Notes: a model not told the origin generated them from the letters alone. A DNA stretch of 64,000 nt from Psococerastis gibbosa (GCA_963971405.1 OZ020489.1:7192001-7256000), one strand, 5' to 3'. Shown: positions 11,090 through 23,214, counted from the first letter of the stretch. Numbers and translations: made by a program.

Positions 11090-11340
11090 TAATTATACGT
11101 AGTATAAGGAAAGCTTTGTGATCGTCGAAATTTTTGATTTCGGGATTTCAATGGATTTACACGTTTTCAGGTCCCAGGAACCAAAAAAATGATTTTACGT
11201 CTGTCTGTTTGTCGGCTGGTCTGTCTGTTCGTCGATTTGTGGGCAAATTGCCGGTATATTTTGATGAAATTTGGAATGAAAATTCCCAGAAATCATGTCT
11301 TGGGATGTTTTTTTTTAATTTAGGCTAATTAATTTTTTTG
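11090..11340 (-). repeat. Dispersed repeat family D, 3' part
   Basis: The minus strand reads toward CTTTCCTTATACTACGTATA, matching the right end of the long family-D copies at 32006-32815 and 58326-59190, including the CAGACAGACAGA run and the 'GGTTCCTGGGAC' block. Confidence 0.6.
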
Positions 11341-11481
11341 GGGGGGAGGGGAGGTTTACCCTACAAAAACCTCTAAAATTGGCTTAAAAGCATAATTTGT
11401 CAAAAACGGCTCAAACGATTTCTTTTAAATTCACATACTGTATGTATTATTGTACTAATAGTCGTTAATAATGTCAACAAT

Positions 11482-11861
11482 GCCAACGGCCTTACTATGT
11501 TGATTCCATGAGAGCAGAGCATGTTTCAATCTGCGGCAAACTTGGTAGTGTGCACAGCGTTGGCAGGGGAACATGGTGGGACATGATATCGCGCTGAGAC
11601 TTAACCAGAGTCTACGTGCGTGTCAAGTCCTGGTCACCTCCGATTTAATAGTGTGGCTTTACTATGTTGCCCAAGTGGTTCGGAATCCACTATAATCAGG
11701 AGGTCCACCCTGTCAATCAACTTCCCATTCCTCCGAGGTGAGAGAGTCTCCCCGTAGGGTGTCTCAAGTTAACAAACAGACTCACTCCCCCCGCCAGGCT
11801 GACAGGGTTGCTTAAAGCAGAAATGCTGAAAGCAGGCGATGGAAACAACAACAACGACAAC
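11482..11861 (+). repeat. 5S-like SINE, subfamily B
   Basis: The head GCCAACGGCCTTACTATG resembles the start of animal 5S rRNA (GCCTACGGCCATACCACG). Next comes the core shared with subfamily A (CCAAGTGGTTCGGAATCCAC), then a long subfamily-B-specific 3' part (GACTCACTCCC, GCCAGGCTGACAGGGTTGCT) and an AAC-repeat tail. Other copies lie at 29996-30374 and, on the minus strand, 36118-36468, 48454-48797 and 50840-51007. Confidence 0.65.
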
Positions 11862-12873
11862 CTTTCTATTGATGTTTTTTTTACTTCAGGTATGTTTTAG
11901 GTGTTAAATATAGTAATATATAGTATCAAAAGGCATGAAAATCACCATTCCAGAAGAAAATAATGAATTCCATGATGGTGCTCAAATGGCTGACTATATT
12001 GTACATTTATTATTTTATGTCAAAAAACCTACCTACTTTTCGTCAACATTTCCCGCATGTATGGTTCATTGGTTACTCGTTATGGTGTGAAAAAAAGTGA
12101 GAAAAAAAAAACATGTGACCACTCTGTATGAAATTCTAAGCCTACCTATTCTATACCCGCAGGAACCGTTATCGAGATTTTGATTGAAACTACCCTAACG
12201 GAGCCGTTCTACCTGATGATGCTTTTGAAAATCAGTTCACAGTATGAAAAGATTGAAATACTTTCACGATACTGTACCTACTGTATCTTTTGAAGTCAGT
12301 GATGTACGATACGTTTAGGAGTATACGACAGCAGTGTTTTTTACAGCAATGTTGGCAACCTAAACACAAAATTTACTACAAATTACTTTCAAAAAATGGA
12401 AATTTCTCAGGTTGCTATCTCCGGACACTGGCGGGCGCCCCCAAGCAGCACTAAATTTTACACGGGAATTCATTCATTTTTTTGGCGGGAATATCCGGGC
12501 ATTTATTCCCATTTATTCATTAACCTGCGACATTTTTATGTGTCGCAACACTGACAAACTACCTAATTTCCATAATTGCGACATTTCATTGTTGTTGTCG
12601 CAGGTAAAACGTTCGCTGATATCTAACAATTGCTTCTTTGTATTTGCTGGTTTTACGAGGCATTGAGGTTTATTTATGCGCTTTGTTATATGGCGTGTAA
12701 TGGTCATTTTGGAGGACTTGAGGGTGTGATTTTGAATTAGGTTGCGAACGAATATAATATAGTTATTTATTAACTATAATTTAAGAGCAAGAGATTCCCT
12801 CCACTTACGCGTTTTTTGTACGGAATCAAATTTTACAGGAAATTTTCACTGAAGAGGTATCATGATATTGCAT
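11862..12873. other. No gene found
   Basis: AT-rich. A moderately GC-rich patch at 12410-12660 lacks a convincing exon. Confidence 0.45.
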
Positions 12874-13140
12874 CTTTTTTTTTAATTGGGGTACAGGTGT
12901 TGCCTATGTGCACTTAAGCCTGTTGGGCCTATTGTGCCCCCTACTACAATACATTCAAATCACTTCGACGAGGCCTATCTCCCTCAGGAGAGTCAGGATC
13001 TTGAGGGTGTTTAGAAGCGGTAGGTCTTTTACATGTAACTGCAAACTTCTCAAGCATGCTGCGATTGCATCGCAATAAAGGAGGAGGTCCTCCGCTCTTT
13101 CCTTGCAGAATCTGCATGCTCTGCATCCCTTAGAAAACCT
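12874..13140 (-). mobile_element. LINE 3' end with poly(A), zinc-knuckle remnant
   Basis: On the minus strand the frame reads GCRACRFCKERAEDLLL, a zinc-knuckle-like C-terminus, then an AT-rich 3' UTR and a run of A's at 12874-12882. The UTR ('GGGGGCACAATAGGCC', 'CAGGCTTAAGTGCACA') matches the element at 21885-22590 in the opposite orientation, so the two are copies of one poly(A)-type LINE family of the I/Jockey group. The copy is heavily 5'-truncated. Confidence 0.7.
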
Positions 13141-13770
13141 ACAGTAGTTCTATATATTGTTATTTGTGATGTGTAGCCGTCATTATCACCAATTGGCTAC
13201 TAATCCCTCCAGACGCCCTCTCCAACTGTTTTTTTTTACAAATTGATTTCGATAATTCCGGCCAATCGGTGTTAGAAAGAGACACGTATAACAATGTGCT
13301 ATAAAATGCTCATGAAAATGTCGTCTAATGTATTGTGGAAAGCTTTCCCAATGAGGTTGGTCTTTAAGCAATTTTGGGAAGTTATTAGCATTTCTCGCCC
13401 GTCTCAGTTCATTTGGAAAGTTTCCGAAAACGACGATGTGATGTAGCGTTGCGTCCAATTGCTCACTTCTGGCTGTGCACGGGGATAGCTTTGCAAGGTC
13501 TCCCTGAACAGACTGAAAACTTACTCGAAAGAACCTTCGCCCGGGGATTGCGAATAGTCACTGTACTTTACTACATTCTTCCCTCGTGTAAACATGCGAA
13601 CACATGTATATACCCACAAGGACGCCAAAAACTCAGCCATGTAGGAAATCATTTTGAGGAACTCAACGACTCCAGACAATTTTTGAGATCCCGGGGGTTG
13701 CAATAAAAGAGCGCTGCGGCCGTAACTGTCCCCATCACATTCCTCCCTTGAAAAAACAACCCTTAGCTTT
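13141..13770. other. No gene found
   Basis: A 90-codon minus-strand frame (13186-13458) and a 97-codon plus frame overlap here. Neither has a recognisable domain, splice context or repeat relation. Confidence 0.4.
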
Positions 13771-13799
13771 TATCAACTTGTCCCATCCCCTCGTTCTGG

Positions 13800-14420
13800 C
13801 GGACAGGATTATTAAAATGTTGACTGCTGCAGGACGAGACGTTTAATGCGGCTAAACCATGTGAAGGTCGTCGTAGAAGGGGGAAATATTTTTGGGAAAG
13901 TCGACGAGAATTGATCTTGCGCATGAGTCCAGCTACTAGAATGTTCTGAGACACGAAGTGCTCCTAAGAACATCATTGAGGACAGAGGCGTAAATTTTTA
14001 GAATGACGGCGGGGGCAAAACTAAGTAGACCTTATGACGTCATCAGGTAGGATAAGGGCAAAGCCCCCCCCCCCCCAAAGGAGCTGGGGGGGGGCAAGAT
14101 GGACCGTTCCGCCACCACCTTTACGCCCCTGATTGAGGGTATGGTTGAAGGCACCAACTCAAGCGGACGACAGAGGAAGGAGGATGTCATAAAGGACCTA
14201 GGGGCTTGGGTGCGACACCTATAAAGGACTGAAAAGGACCGCACAAAACCGACAAGAGTGGAGGAGAAAAATTCATCATTGGCTGCAAATCAATCCCTAG
14301 ATTGCAACTCAAGAAGATGACTAGAATGTACACCTCGCCCCTGTCAGTCACGAAAGCTCGGCACTTCGCAGTTCGCAGTATTGAGTGAAAAATAATAATC
14401 ATAATAATAATAATAATAAT
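13800..14420 (+). mobile_element. LINE 3' remnant, interrupted by a hAT MITE
   Basis: Bridging the MITE, the conceptual frame reads NIIEGMVEG then TNSSGRQR, and further on LKRTAQNRQEWRRKIHHW, the C-terminal end of a LINE endonuclease/reverse-transcriptase polyprotein of the RTE/Jockey-like sort. A short UTR and an (ATA)n run at 14397-14420 close it. There are several frame changes along the way, so it is an old copy. The upstream limit is uncertain. Confidence 0.6.
13983..14131. mobile_element. hAT MITE, 149 bp, with 8-bp target duplication
   Basis: The ends are CAGAGGCGTAAA and, reversed, CAGGGGCGTAAA. Flanks ATTGAGGA (13975-13982) and ATTGAGGG (14132-14139) agree at seven of eight positions. 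Removing the element and one flank restores the reading IIEGMVEG of the host LINE remnant, which independently confirms the borders. The interior has C and G homopolymers that could pair. It is a short relative of the element at 41102-41394. Confidence 0.85.
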
Positions 14421-16827
14421 GCGTGTATTTATCAAAAAAACATAACAAATTATACTGAACCGGTGCCACAAAGCCAAAAAGGCGCGTTGGGATCACCACA
14501 CAATTTTTTACTGTAGTTGGTTATTTACTAGTACGTCACACTAACAATATATTTTTTCAAACTGTATCTGTTTTTGCTCTTACCGGGACCTGAACTCAAT
14601 TCACCCGGGTGGTAGATTATCATATACTAGACCACACTGCGTCAAGTGAGCCCGTGGTTGGTTGGTTATTCCAGTGTGTTGTTAGGGAATTTGGTTCCTA
14701 GGACGGGGGGGAGGGCATTTTTTTCTTAGAAACTCTTTGAAACCTAGGCCTAGTTATTGTTGCCATTGGTCATCGCCAATGCCAACGAGCTCATAGTTTT
14801 TAGGAAAATATGCTAGTGGACAGTAGTAACAATAAAAAAGTATAAAATATGCTAGATAAGGTTGCCTATTAACAATTAACAATAATAACACAAAGAAAAT
14901 GTTTGTTGATTGATAAATTGTTAATATTAAAAATGTGGGTGAACAAATGAGGGTGTTTTCAGCCAAAGACAAGATTTGTGTTACTATTAAATTTCCCCAC
15001 GACCCCCCCCCCCCCCCCCCCGCGCCCCTCTTCCTATTCAAGCCCTTGTCTATATTTTGATATTTTAGGCACCACATGACGATTTCATATATTGAATGAA
15101 CTGTTTTTAACTATTTTATAACAGTAATATTTAATATTTAGATATTGGATGATTTTATACGTATAGACAGGTAACCAACGTTAAACCGCACTCGGGCCTT
15201 GCGGTATGTCAATTAGCTGTCCCAAATTGTAATTTTGTTGCTGCTCGCATTATTATAATTGAATTGAATTGATATCGGTGACATTAGGAAAAATCGTCGT
15301 GGAGGGAATTGTGACTGGATTGTCAAAATAACCCATCAACAAAACATTGCTCACGTCTCTCAGCTTTTTTAAATCATGCAATTTAGAAAACAAAAGAAAC
15401 TATCTAGGCCTATATTGAGTAAAACACATAAAATGTTATGAAATTCCGTTTTTGACGTAAAGTAAATGCATGTCAATCGTGATTATACAAATATGTGGTA
15501 TTTTTTAACACGGTTATGCAAAGCATTTTATAAATACTCACCTATTTGGGAATGCAGGTCTAATTTAAAACGTAAAGCACCTTTGGTCCTTTTCATTCCT
15601 TTTCATTGGACTATAGCCCACTAGCACCGTACGAGTGGTTAATTAAATAACAAAGTTACATTAAATTATGATCAGAATTTCCACTCAGCTGAAATTTTGT
15701 GATATTTCAAATCATAAATTAAGTACATGGAAAACACATTCTATACGATTTTGACATTTTAGCCACAACAGTTTTCTGTTTGTTTGAAGGCTGTAGTGGA
15801 GGATTTACCGTACCCACAGTTTTCAGCAACATACGATACATCTCACTATTTACATCAGTAAATTGTACATAACGAACTGAAAGTCAGGCATTGTACCCGT
15901 TTTCATCACAATGGTCACATTAAAAAAATCAACCTTTTTGTTTGTATCAAGCTTTCATCCGGCCGCCCCAGGGATTATTAAAATTTTCATCGCCAGATAC
16001 AAGTTAATTTCTTATTTACATCCAAGGACTTTTCTGCCGGGAGAACTGGAAACAAATAATAATCGCGCTTGATTTTTCCAGCAGCCTTTCAATGGGATTT
16101 TTTTTATGAGGGGCTGGTAAGCTCACATTTTCTCATTTTAATGAACTGTTTTTTTTTTTTTTTTTTTGCGCGCCGGATAAACAAAATTTGTTTGTTGTAT
16201 TCTTGAAGAGGCATTTTCTCATTTTAAATATGCAAGAGATTAAGAGTGGTTCCAACGTTTTATTAAGTGAGACTTCCTATGGGTATTGAAGTTTTGATCG
16301 GCAACTATTTTCTGTGGCGAAAAACAGGTGTTAGCTGAAGTATTTCCAACTGTTACCTATTGTAAGAAACTGTATACTGACTGTTACTAACTATTATGGA
16401 GTGTCTTACCAATTGTAAATATACCCCCTGACATGTCATCTGATCGCAGGATTAGAACTTAACATTAGAACGACATTAACGACAAATACTTAAATGTTGA
16501 TTTGTTCCTTATTAATGCTTGACTTCTGTCCCTCGGTCAGACTTCCTCTGTCCTTTAAAATCCGTTTTTGCGAACTAGTTGGCGAAGTCACCGAATAGTC
16601 CGCATTGGTATAGAATAAAATAGTTGAAGTACGCACAGAGAGTTTCCAATCGACGTGATGGCAAGCGGCCCGTAAACTCCAATTTCGTAAATAAAATAAA
16701 ATACCTATCGAACGATAAACCGTTGGAACGCGTTCAAAAAAAGGTAAACAATTCAGGAAAAGCGTCGATCTTGTCAGGTAAGGTAAGGTGAAAAATGGCG
16801 GAAGAGTTTAGAGTATCACGAAAACGG
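14421..16827. other. No gene found
   Basis: AT-rich 2.4 kb with a C homopolymer near 15003-15020 and a T homopolymer near 16149-16167. No exon or recognised repeat copy. Confidence 0.5.
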
Positions 16828-17425
16828 CTGTTTATTCAGTGTTGGTGGGTAGCGCTGAGAACGATTTTGAAATTGCGTTAAGGGAATATTGGAAGCGGCT
16901 CAAATAAACACCGACTCTGCCATTTCTCAGGGCCGCTGCCAAACCACCAGGAATATTTTTGAAACATTTTCTGTAAAGATGAACATTAATTTTTTTATAA
17001 TATATTCTACGGTATTTTAGTCAGCGTGCGTAGCGTTGAAAACTATTTTGAAAATGAGTAAAGGGGAAATGTCTTAAATAAACACAGAGTATAACCGTTT
17101 GCCCCAGCTAACTCACAAAGAATATTTTTGGAACATTATTGAAGATGGATACTAATTTGGTTTTACAAAATATTTTGCGGTATTTTATTCAGTGTAGGTA
17201 GCGTTGAAATTTTTTTTGAAAATGAGTGAAGAGGAAGCGTGTCAAATAAACACCGAGCCCGCCATTGCCTTGGGCTCCTGCCAACTTAACAAGAATATTT
17301 TTGAAGGGTTTTGAAGATGGCCACTAATTTTTAGTTCTAAAGATATTTTGTAATATTTTTTACATTGCAGTGAGGGTTGAAAACTATTTTGAAATTGGGT
17401 TAAGGGAATATTTTGAGCGTTCTTA
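16828..17425. repeat. Tandem array, about four units of 160-185 bp
   Basis: Units start near 16828, 17010, 17190 and 17345 and share TATTTTATTCAGTGT-, GCGTTGAAAACTATTTTGAA- and AAGAATATTTTTG-type blocks. Identity between neighbours is moderate. The frame from an ATG at 16794 ends inside the first unit and is not supported as a gene. Confidence 0.7.
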
Positions 17426-17459
17426 TATATATTGGGGCATTGGGACACATTGTTCGACA

Positions 17460-17800
17460 ACTGGGACGGTAATTAAATAAATTATGTATCTATGGGCTTC
17501 TTATGAACCTACGACCCCATGAATTTGTCAATCGTTATTGTCCACATGGCACATTGCTTGAAAACTGGGACAGTAAATAAACAAATAATGTCGTAATGGG
17601 CTTCTTTTGGACTTGGATCTAATGTCAACGACCCCATGAAGTTTTCATACGTTCTTATTTCCGTATAAATTTTTGGCCTGTGGCCTGCTCGATGTCAACC
17701 TGCACTGGCTACATTCGATAGTAAACAAGTTGAGACAAACTCAGTATTGGCACAGTATAACAGGCGTCAGCATGACTTGACCAAGTTTGGGAATGGGTCT
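17460..17800 (+). repeat. Family C repeat, two partial copies in tandem
   Basis: Two segments each contain an 'AACGACCCCATGAA'-like block (near 17508 and 17627). The second continues into CTCGATGTCAACCTGCACTG and a diverged GATAGTAAACAAGTTGAGAC, as in the copies at 825-2016 and 18836-19050. Confidence 0.55.
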
Positions 17801-17849
17801 AAAAGAAAGGGGCGTAACCCAAACAAGATGATTAACATTATTTAAATGA

Positions 17850-18165
17850 AATAAGTGGGAAGAAATGTAGGTATCTTAATTGACGTGCACAAGACGCAAG
17901 TAGTAGCGGTGCAGCAAGAGGGATGAGATAAATCTGGAATCTTCTAGGAAACGGAAAATAACATGCTTCGGCCATGTGATGAGGAATGAAAAGTATCGCC
18001 TTCTGCATGTAATAATCCAAGAGAAGATAGAACGACTGAGGGCACCCAGAAGAACATTGAGGCTGAAAACAAGAGCACGACTTCCCTCTTCAGTCTCCAG
18101 GTTCCAAATTGCCATGATGATTACCAATATTCGATAAAAGAGGCATTTAAAGAAGAAGAAGGGCT
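17850..18165 (+). mobile_element. LINE C-terminus and 3' end with GAA tail
   Basis: The plus strand reads RKRKITCFGHVMRNEKYRLL, then further on FQIAMMITNIR, followed by AAGAAGAAGAAG at about 18152-18164. CFGHVMR plus a basic tail and IAMMI is typical of the extreme C-terminus of endonuclease-reverse transcriptase polyproteins of arthropod LINEs. It is the most complete of four related remnants in the window. Confidence 0.6.
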
Positions 18166-18835
18166 ATTATTGCTAAATGCCCATAAGGAATGAAAAAACG
18201 ACAACAATAAAGCTGTCAAATAAAGACGCAACCTTCTAACAATCTACTCATAGAAAATGAACAGCCTACTAGTTCCCATATTCATCAGCAGTTTGAGCAT
18301 AGTAAAGGGCCTACAGGAGAAACGTAAAAGGAGAGCTCAACAACCCTTTTCTCTGCCCCAAATCAGGACAAAGGGCGCGGGGGGGGGGGCAGTTGACCCT
18401 AACCCCCCTCTCCTTTCCCCATCTCCGGGTATATAATTAGGAACTGTACGTCCTGTGGAGTACCCTCAGGGTACTAAATTGGGAGACCTTTTATGTGCCT
18501 ACGTGCTTTTTTACTGAGAATTCCTGTATCGTTCTACTTATGTGTTGTGATGTGAGGGCAGTGTATCCCTTAGAAGTGAAAAGGGAGGTCTACAGGAATT
18601 GTAATCTCCTCAAAAGGTTTACACTGCAATGTGCTATATGAATTGTAACAAGACCTCTTTATGTTAACCAATAAGCAAGGCAACAACGTCAACTTGCGTT
18701 CCTACACTCTCCGAAGTTGAGCCCTAAATTAATTCACTGGCGTGTTTTTTTAATAAACTTATAGGCCTACCCATTTAATTTAATGTTGTCTCTAGAAATA
18801 TTATGGTAGGCTAGTGGCTAGTATTAACAATAATA
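18166..18835. other. No gene found
   Basis: Contains a short G homopolymer near 18379. No exon or repeat was recognised. Confidence 0.5.
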
Positions 18836-19050
18836 ATTTGCTAAAGGACTTTTTGTGGACGAAGACCTACTATTGGTCCCTTGTCCAATACCTACGGTCC
18901 AAGGGATTTCGGGCATTATTTATATTGTTTCCGTATGCATTTTTAGCCATTGGCAAACTGGTATACGTCCTCGATGTCAACTTACACCGGCTACAAGGGA
19001 TAATGGACAAGCTGTGACATGCTTACTCTTGACGCAATGTCAATGGTAAA
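18836..19050 (+). repeat. Family C repeat, uninterrupted copy
   Basis: Runs from the GGACTTTTTGTGGAC-type start through GATGTCAACTTACACCGGCT and GGGATAATGGACAAGCTGTG. This copy shows the empty site for the hAT element inserted at 1004-1926. Confidence 0.65.
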
Positions 19051-19104
19051 AAACAGGTGTTTCATATAGGCTGTTTCATACTTTATTTTTGTTTTTTATC
19101 TAAT

Positions 19105-19272
19105 TTTTTTGAAAGATTATTCGCATACAAACAATTCAATGAATGTATCCGAATAACCTCTTCAGTCGCCTCTGTGGGTAATACCTGTGTTGAGTTACGA
19201 CAGGTCCCCGACCGCATGTGTAGAGACTCGTACAAGTGCGAACATGCTACCACTATGCCATCAAAGACTGGG
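19105..19272 (-). repeat. Dispersed repeat family H, possible tRNA-like SINE
   Basis: Three copies share 'AATGAATGTATCCG', CTCTTCAGTCGCCTCTGT and GTTGAGTTACGACA: here, 40345-40510 and 47845-48015 (opposite orientation). On the minus strand of this copy CATAGTGGTAGCATG resembles a Pol III A box. No B box was found, so the SINE assignment is tentative. Confidence 0.5.
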
Positions 19273-19799
19273 GACTATATTACCGTATAGCAGTACTCAT
19301 AGCGACAAAGGCTCGGATTGTTTGTTAGATATAGTCGTCTGCTAAAGGCTGTACAAATTGCATTGTGCCTCCATTTGATATATGGGCTACATACAGTGTA
19401 CACACTCCCATGTAAACAGTGCTCTCTATTTATTGCCATTAAGCCTCTGTCACGTTTGTAAATTGACAAAATACTCTCGCTGGTCTTTTGTGCTGACTTG
19501 TTGCTAATAATCCAGCATTTATTTATTTATGTTTGTTGAGGAAGTCGTACCGATTGTGGTTTGAGGCTGTGGTTTTGAAACGTAAAGAGGAGTATTGCAC
19601 AAACAATGCAATATAATACAAATGAATGATATTTGAGAGGCAAAATTATCAAAGAATTTATATTGCAAAGCAGGAAACAACGAGGATTGATATTGAAAGA
19701 GATGAAAAGAAAGGCAGACAACTGGAGCAAATGGCGATCGGAATGAAAAACTAGAAGATGATTATGTTAATGCATATATACGTAACTTCCCAGTGCATT
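19273..19799. other. No gene found
   Basis: No exon or repeat was recognised. Confidence 0.5.
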
Positions 19800-20745
19800 A
19801 AGCACAAGTGCGAATTGAGCAGTACGCATACTCTTGTGAAAATTTTCAGGGGACCAGATATGGCAGAAACCGGTTGAGATAGCAGGATAAAATCAAACAA
19901 GCCCATTTGATAAGATGAACAGAAAATGAAACAAATAGAAGAGGAAGAATAATAACAAGATGCATAGATGTTAATTCACTCATATGAAGTGGTAGAATAG
20001 TTGCTAATAGCAATTCGCATTCTGCACAAGTACAAATTGAGCAGTACGCATACTTTTGTGACAATATTCAAGAGACAGACATGGTAGAAACTGGTTGAGA
20101 TAAAAGGATAAAATCAGACAACACCAATTTGAGCAGTAGCTGGGCTATAATACATCTTGTGTCAATATTCACTTGTAGGATAAAATCAAAAGACCAATTT
20201 GATAAGATGAGTGAGATTGCAATGATAGACAAAAAAATGGAGGAGAAAGAAGAAAGAGAAGATGAAGATAATTTACCCGTTGCATCCTTTTGTGTTTACA
20301 TAAAGGATGGACCAAAAAAGACATAAAATGGGATGAGGGGAGGAGAAGTAGAGTAAGATAGGAAGCAATAATTGAAAGAGAATGAAAAATTTGACAGAGA
20401 AAATGTAGAGTGAAAAGGTGAAGATGTTAATTCACCCATAGTTCTAGTCGATCCCAATAGTAATTTGCATTCCGTAGAAGTACAAATGGAGCAGTATAAT
20501 TTCGTGTGTTTACGTAAAGGACGGACCCAAAAAGGACATAAAATGGGGTGAGGCGAAAGAAGTAGAGGCATCAGACAGACAGGATGCAAGAATAGAGGAA
20601 GGATGAAAAATTAGACAGAGAAAACAAAGAGTGAAAAGATGATGATGTTAATTCACCCATAGTTTTAATAGTTTCCAATAGTAATTTGCATTCTGTACAA
20701 GTACAAATTGAGCAGTATAATCTCGTGTGTTTACATAAGAGGGGG
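19800..20745. repeat. Tandem array, four to five units of about 220 bp
   Basis: Blocks like 'AAGTACAAATTGAGCAGTA' occur near 19805, 20030, 20482 and 20698, with CATACTTTTGTGACAAT-, GATGTTAATTCACCCATA- and 'GTGTTTACATAAAGGA'-type blocks between. A unit around 20130-20300 is more diverged. Confidence 0.7.
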
Positions 20746-21086
20746 GGGGGACTACTAGAAAAGGCAAACCTGATGAGAGGCTGACCATGCTGATGTGCAA
20801 AGAGCCTCTCCACAGGGAGAGAATCATATTATCTCCACCTAAAAGCTTTTCGAGAGTAAGTTGGATCGAAACTATTTACGAACCGTTATGAATATGCGAA
20901 AACCTGTACATTTCTCCGTCCCTCTCTCTCTCTTTCTCTCTCCACTTGAGTTGTTTCTCTGAGCATTTCAGATGGGTTAATGTAAAAGCTGTGGCTTGGT
21001 ATTATGGGCGTGGCAGCAAAATGGGGTTTCCACCACTTTGGAGAAGAGATTATTCCTATCGAAATTTACTTTTATTTATGTAGGCC
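20746..21086. other. No gene found
   Basis: Contains a CT-rich run near 20920-20942. No exon or repeat was recognised. Confidence 0.45.
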
Positions 21087-21135
21087 AGTGGTTCTCAACA
21101 GAAGCTTCTGCTCCTTGAGGGCTTGCGACCCACCA
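21087..21135 (+). mobile_element. hAT terminal fragment
   Basis: CAGTGGTTCTCAAC is a classic terminal sequence of many animal hAT elements, and the following 'GACCCACCACTG' is also typical of their end regions. No matching other end was found within the next kilobase, so this is a broken end or a very diverged copy. Confidence 0.4.
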
Positions 21136-21884
21136 CTGTTGTATCTTCGATCTTTCATTACGAGCCAATTAATATCAAAGTGAATAATAAATCAAAATAC
21201 ATCAGAGATGAATAATTATTACAGATTTAGTTTTAAAAAAATCCCTTCCAGCTCTGGCCCATCAGGTGTAGGGAGATTTCGCAGACCCTGCTTTTCCTCT
21301 ACGCTACCTACGCTATGTATGTAATAAAAATTAAAAAAATACTTCACCGACCACAACATCAACACACAAAACACTCTTGTGTTCCAAATTTCGGGCCACA
21401 ATGCCGACTATGCCGACTATGAACTTTACTAATCATGTTATTTTCAATTTGACTGGACGCCATCTTAAAATGGTCGATTTTTTCGTGTTGATAACCATTA
21501 TTGTAGATAATAGTACGGTCTTTCAGTCAGTTTTACTTCATTCCTCTGCGATCAATATTAACTGAGATATGAATTATATGAGGTTTCAATTGGCCCCCAT
21601 CTTGTAACTAAACAGAGAATCTAGCTGGTTAACGAACTCGATCAAGACATTTGTATGATAAACTTTTGTGCCAAGTTTCATTAAAATGGGATTGATTCAT
21701 GAGATTCCATGTTACTTAAAGTATTTTGTATCAGAAAATAGTAACTCATGTATAAGATTTTAATGTGTCTTTTTTTTCTTATGATTTGTAACCACAGCAA
21801 CCTGCTGTAACCCTACCATTGGTCATGGCTTCAAGGACATGGCAAAATCAAACCACATGAGAATTTTTCTCTGAATAATCCAAA
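21136..21884. other. No gene found
   Basis: AT-rich; no exon or repeat was recognised. Confidence 0.5.
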
Positions 21885-22564
21885 TTATGGCTACATTCAG
21901 AAGCCCGTATTCTCTAACATGATGCTTTACAGGGGCTATGTAATCCTGTCCCACTGCAGCAATGGAGATAGTACTGGACTTCCCACCCCTCCATGTTGCA
22001 GTGGAAACTTCAGCAGAAATGGCATTACTAGGAGTGGAAGGGCAATTAAGAGAGACTCAGCCTCTCTGACTACGTCTGACCACTGCCTGGATATGCCAAG
22101 CGATAGAATCCATCCAAAATACTGTTTTAGGAGGGAATTCGAAACTATATTAGGGACAATGAAAGAATGCTGCGAATCAGCAGGAATTCTCAATAGTCAC
22201 ACAATCAAGTGGTATACTGATGGCTCTAGGCTAGGAAGTACCAAACCAAGAACAGGCCTTGGCGTCTTTGGTCCTGGGGTTAAATATCTGGAGTCTTTTA
22301 GGGAGACAACTATAGTCTTGCAGATTCTGCAATGAAGGTGCGGAGGACCTGCGATGCGATGCAATCGCACGAAGAAGAGCAGCATGCTCGGAAAGCTTGC
22401 AGTTACATGTAAAAGATCTACCACTTCTGAATCCCCTCAAGATCCTGGCTCTCGTGAGGGAGATAGGCCTCGAGAAAGTGATGTAGATGTGATGTAGATA
22501 CTTTGTTGTAGGGGGCACAATAGGCCAATAGGCTTAAGTGCACACAGGTAACACCTGTACCCCA

Positions 22565-22596
<32 letters not shown>

Positions 22597-22598
22597 CA
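21885..22598 (+). mobile_element. Degenerate LINE copy: RT end, start of RNase H, zinc knuckle, poly(A)
   Basis: Conceptual reading shows SCPTAAMEIVLDFPPLHVAV (compare SCPTAAMEVLLNLPPLTIFI in the LINE at 5000-6911), then IKWYTDGSRLG of an RNase H domain. About 35 codons later it jumps to RFCNEGAEDL, the zinc knuckle. The rest of RNase H is missing, so the copy has an internal deletion as well as frame changes and a stop. The 3' UTR matches 12874-13140 and ends in a poly(A) run at about 22575-22598. Confidence 0.75.
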
Positions 22599-22628
22599 CA
22601 GCAACAGCAGCAGCAGCAGCAGCAGCAA
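22599..22628. repeat. (AGC)n microsatellite
   Basis: About eight CAG/AGC triplets immediately 3' of the LINE poly(A) tail. Confidence 0.85.
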
Positions 22629-23214
22629 TTTAAATAAAACGACAGATGCGTGCCCCAACTCAATCAATCTCGTATTAATTTATAACCCTTCAGCTTGGAA
22701 AACGTTCATTCGCGACACATTGAAAGACCCCAAAAAACAAAAGCCCGCGAACAGTAGGCCCTATGATCAGGGTCTTATGCCGCGTGAAAAAAGGCTGTAA
22801 CCCTTCAGTCCAATATTAACGCGCTCTTAAACTGTTTCGCTCACTTTTTTTCAGCAGTTTTTAATTCTTCATTTTGACCGAGGAAATGGAGGGGGGGGGG
22901 AGGGTGATAATCCTGAGTGACGTTTGTTACTTTTTAATGAGTTGAACTTCTTTTCTTTTTTTTCTCTCGCGTGAAAACAACATGCTGTGACGTTTTTAGA
23001 TGTTGACGTTTAAGATGCTATAGCTCACGTTTATTAGCACGATGGTGACGTTATTTGCTTGCGTGTTTTGTTGCGTTAAAAAAGTTAGGCTTGTCATTTT
23101 TAGCATGATTTTTAAAGCAGTACTTAAGCTGGTCTTTGTGTTTCGGTTTTACACAGGTGGGTAAAATGTAAAATCGCAATGTCTAAGAATGTCAGAGGAC
23201 CGCATGTCGAACGA
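22629..23214. other. No gene found
   Basis: Contains a G homopolymer near 22889-22899. No exon or repeat was recognised. Confidence 0.5.

Noticed and set aside
13186-13458. 90-codon minus-strand frame of ordinary-looking composition
   Set aside because: No recognisable domain, splice context or conservation evidence; expected by chance in a window of this size.
16794-16880. Short frame from ATGGCGGAAGAG as a first exon
   Set aside because: It runs into the first unit of a tandem array and stops; no donor site or homologue is evident.
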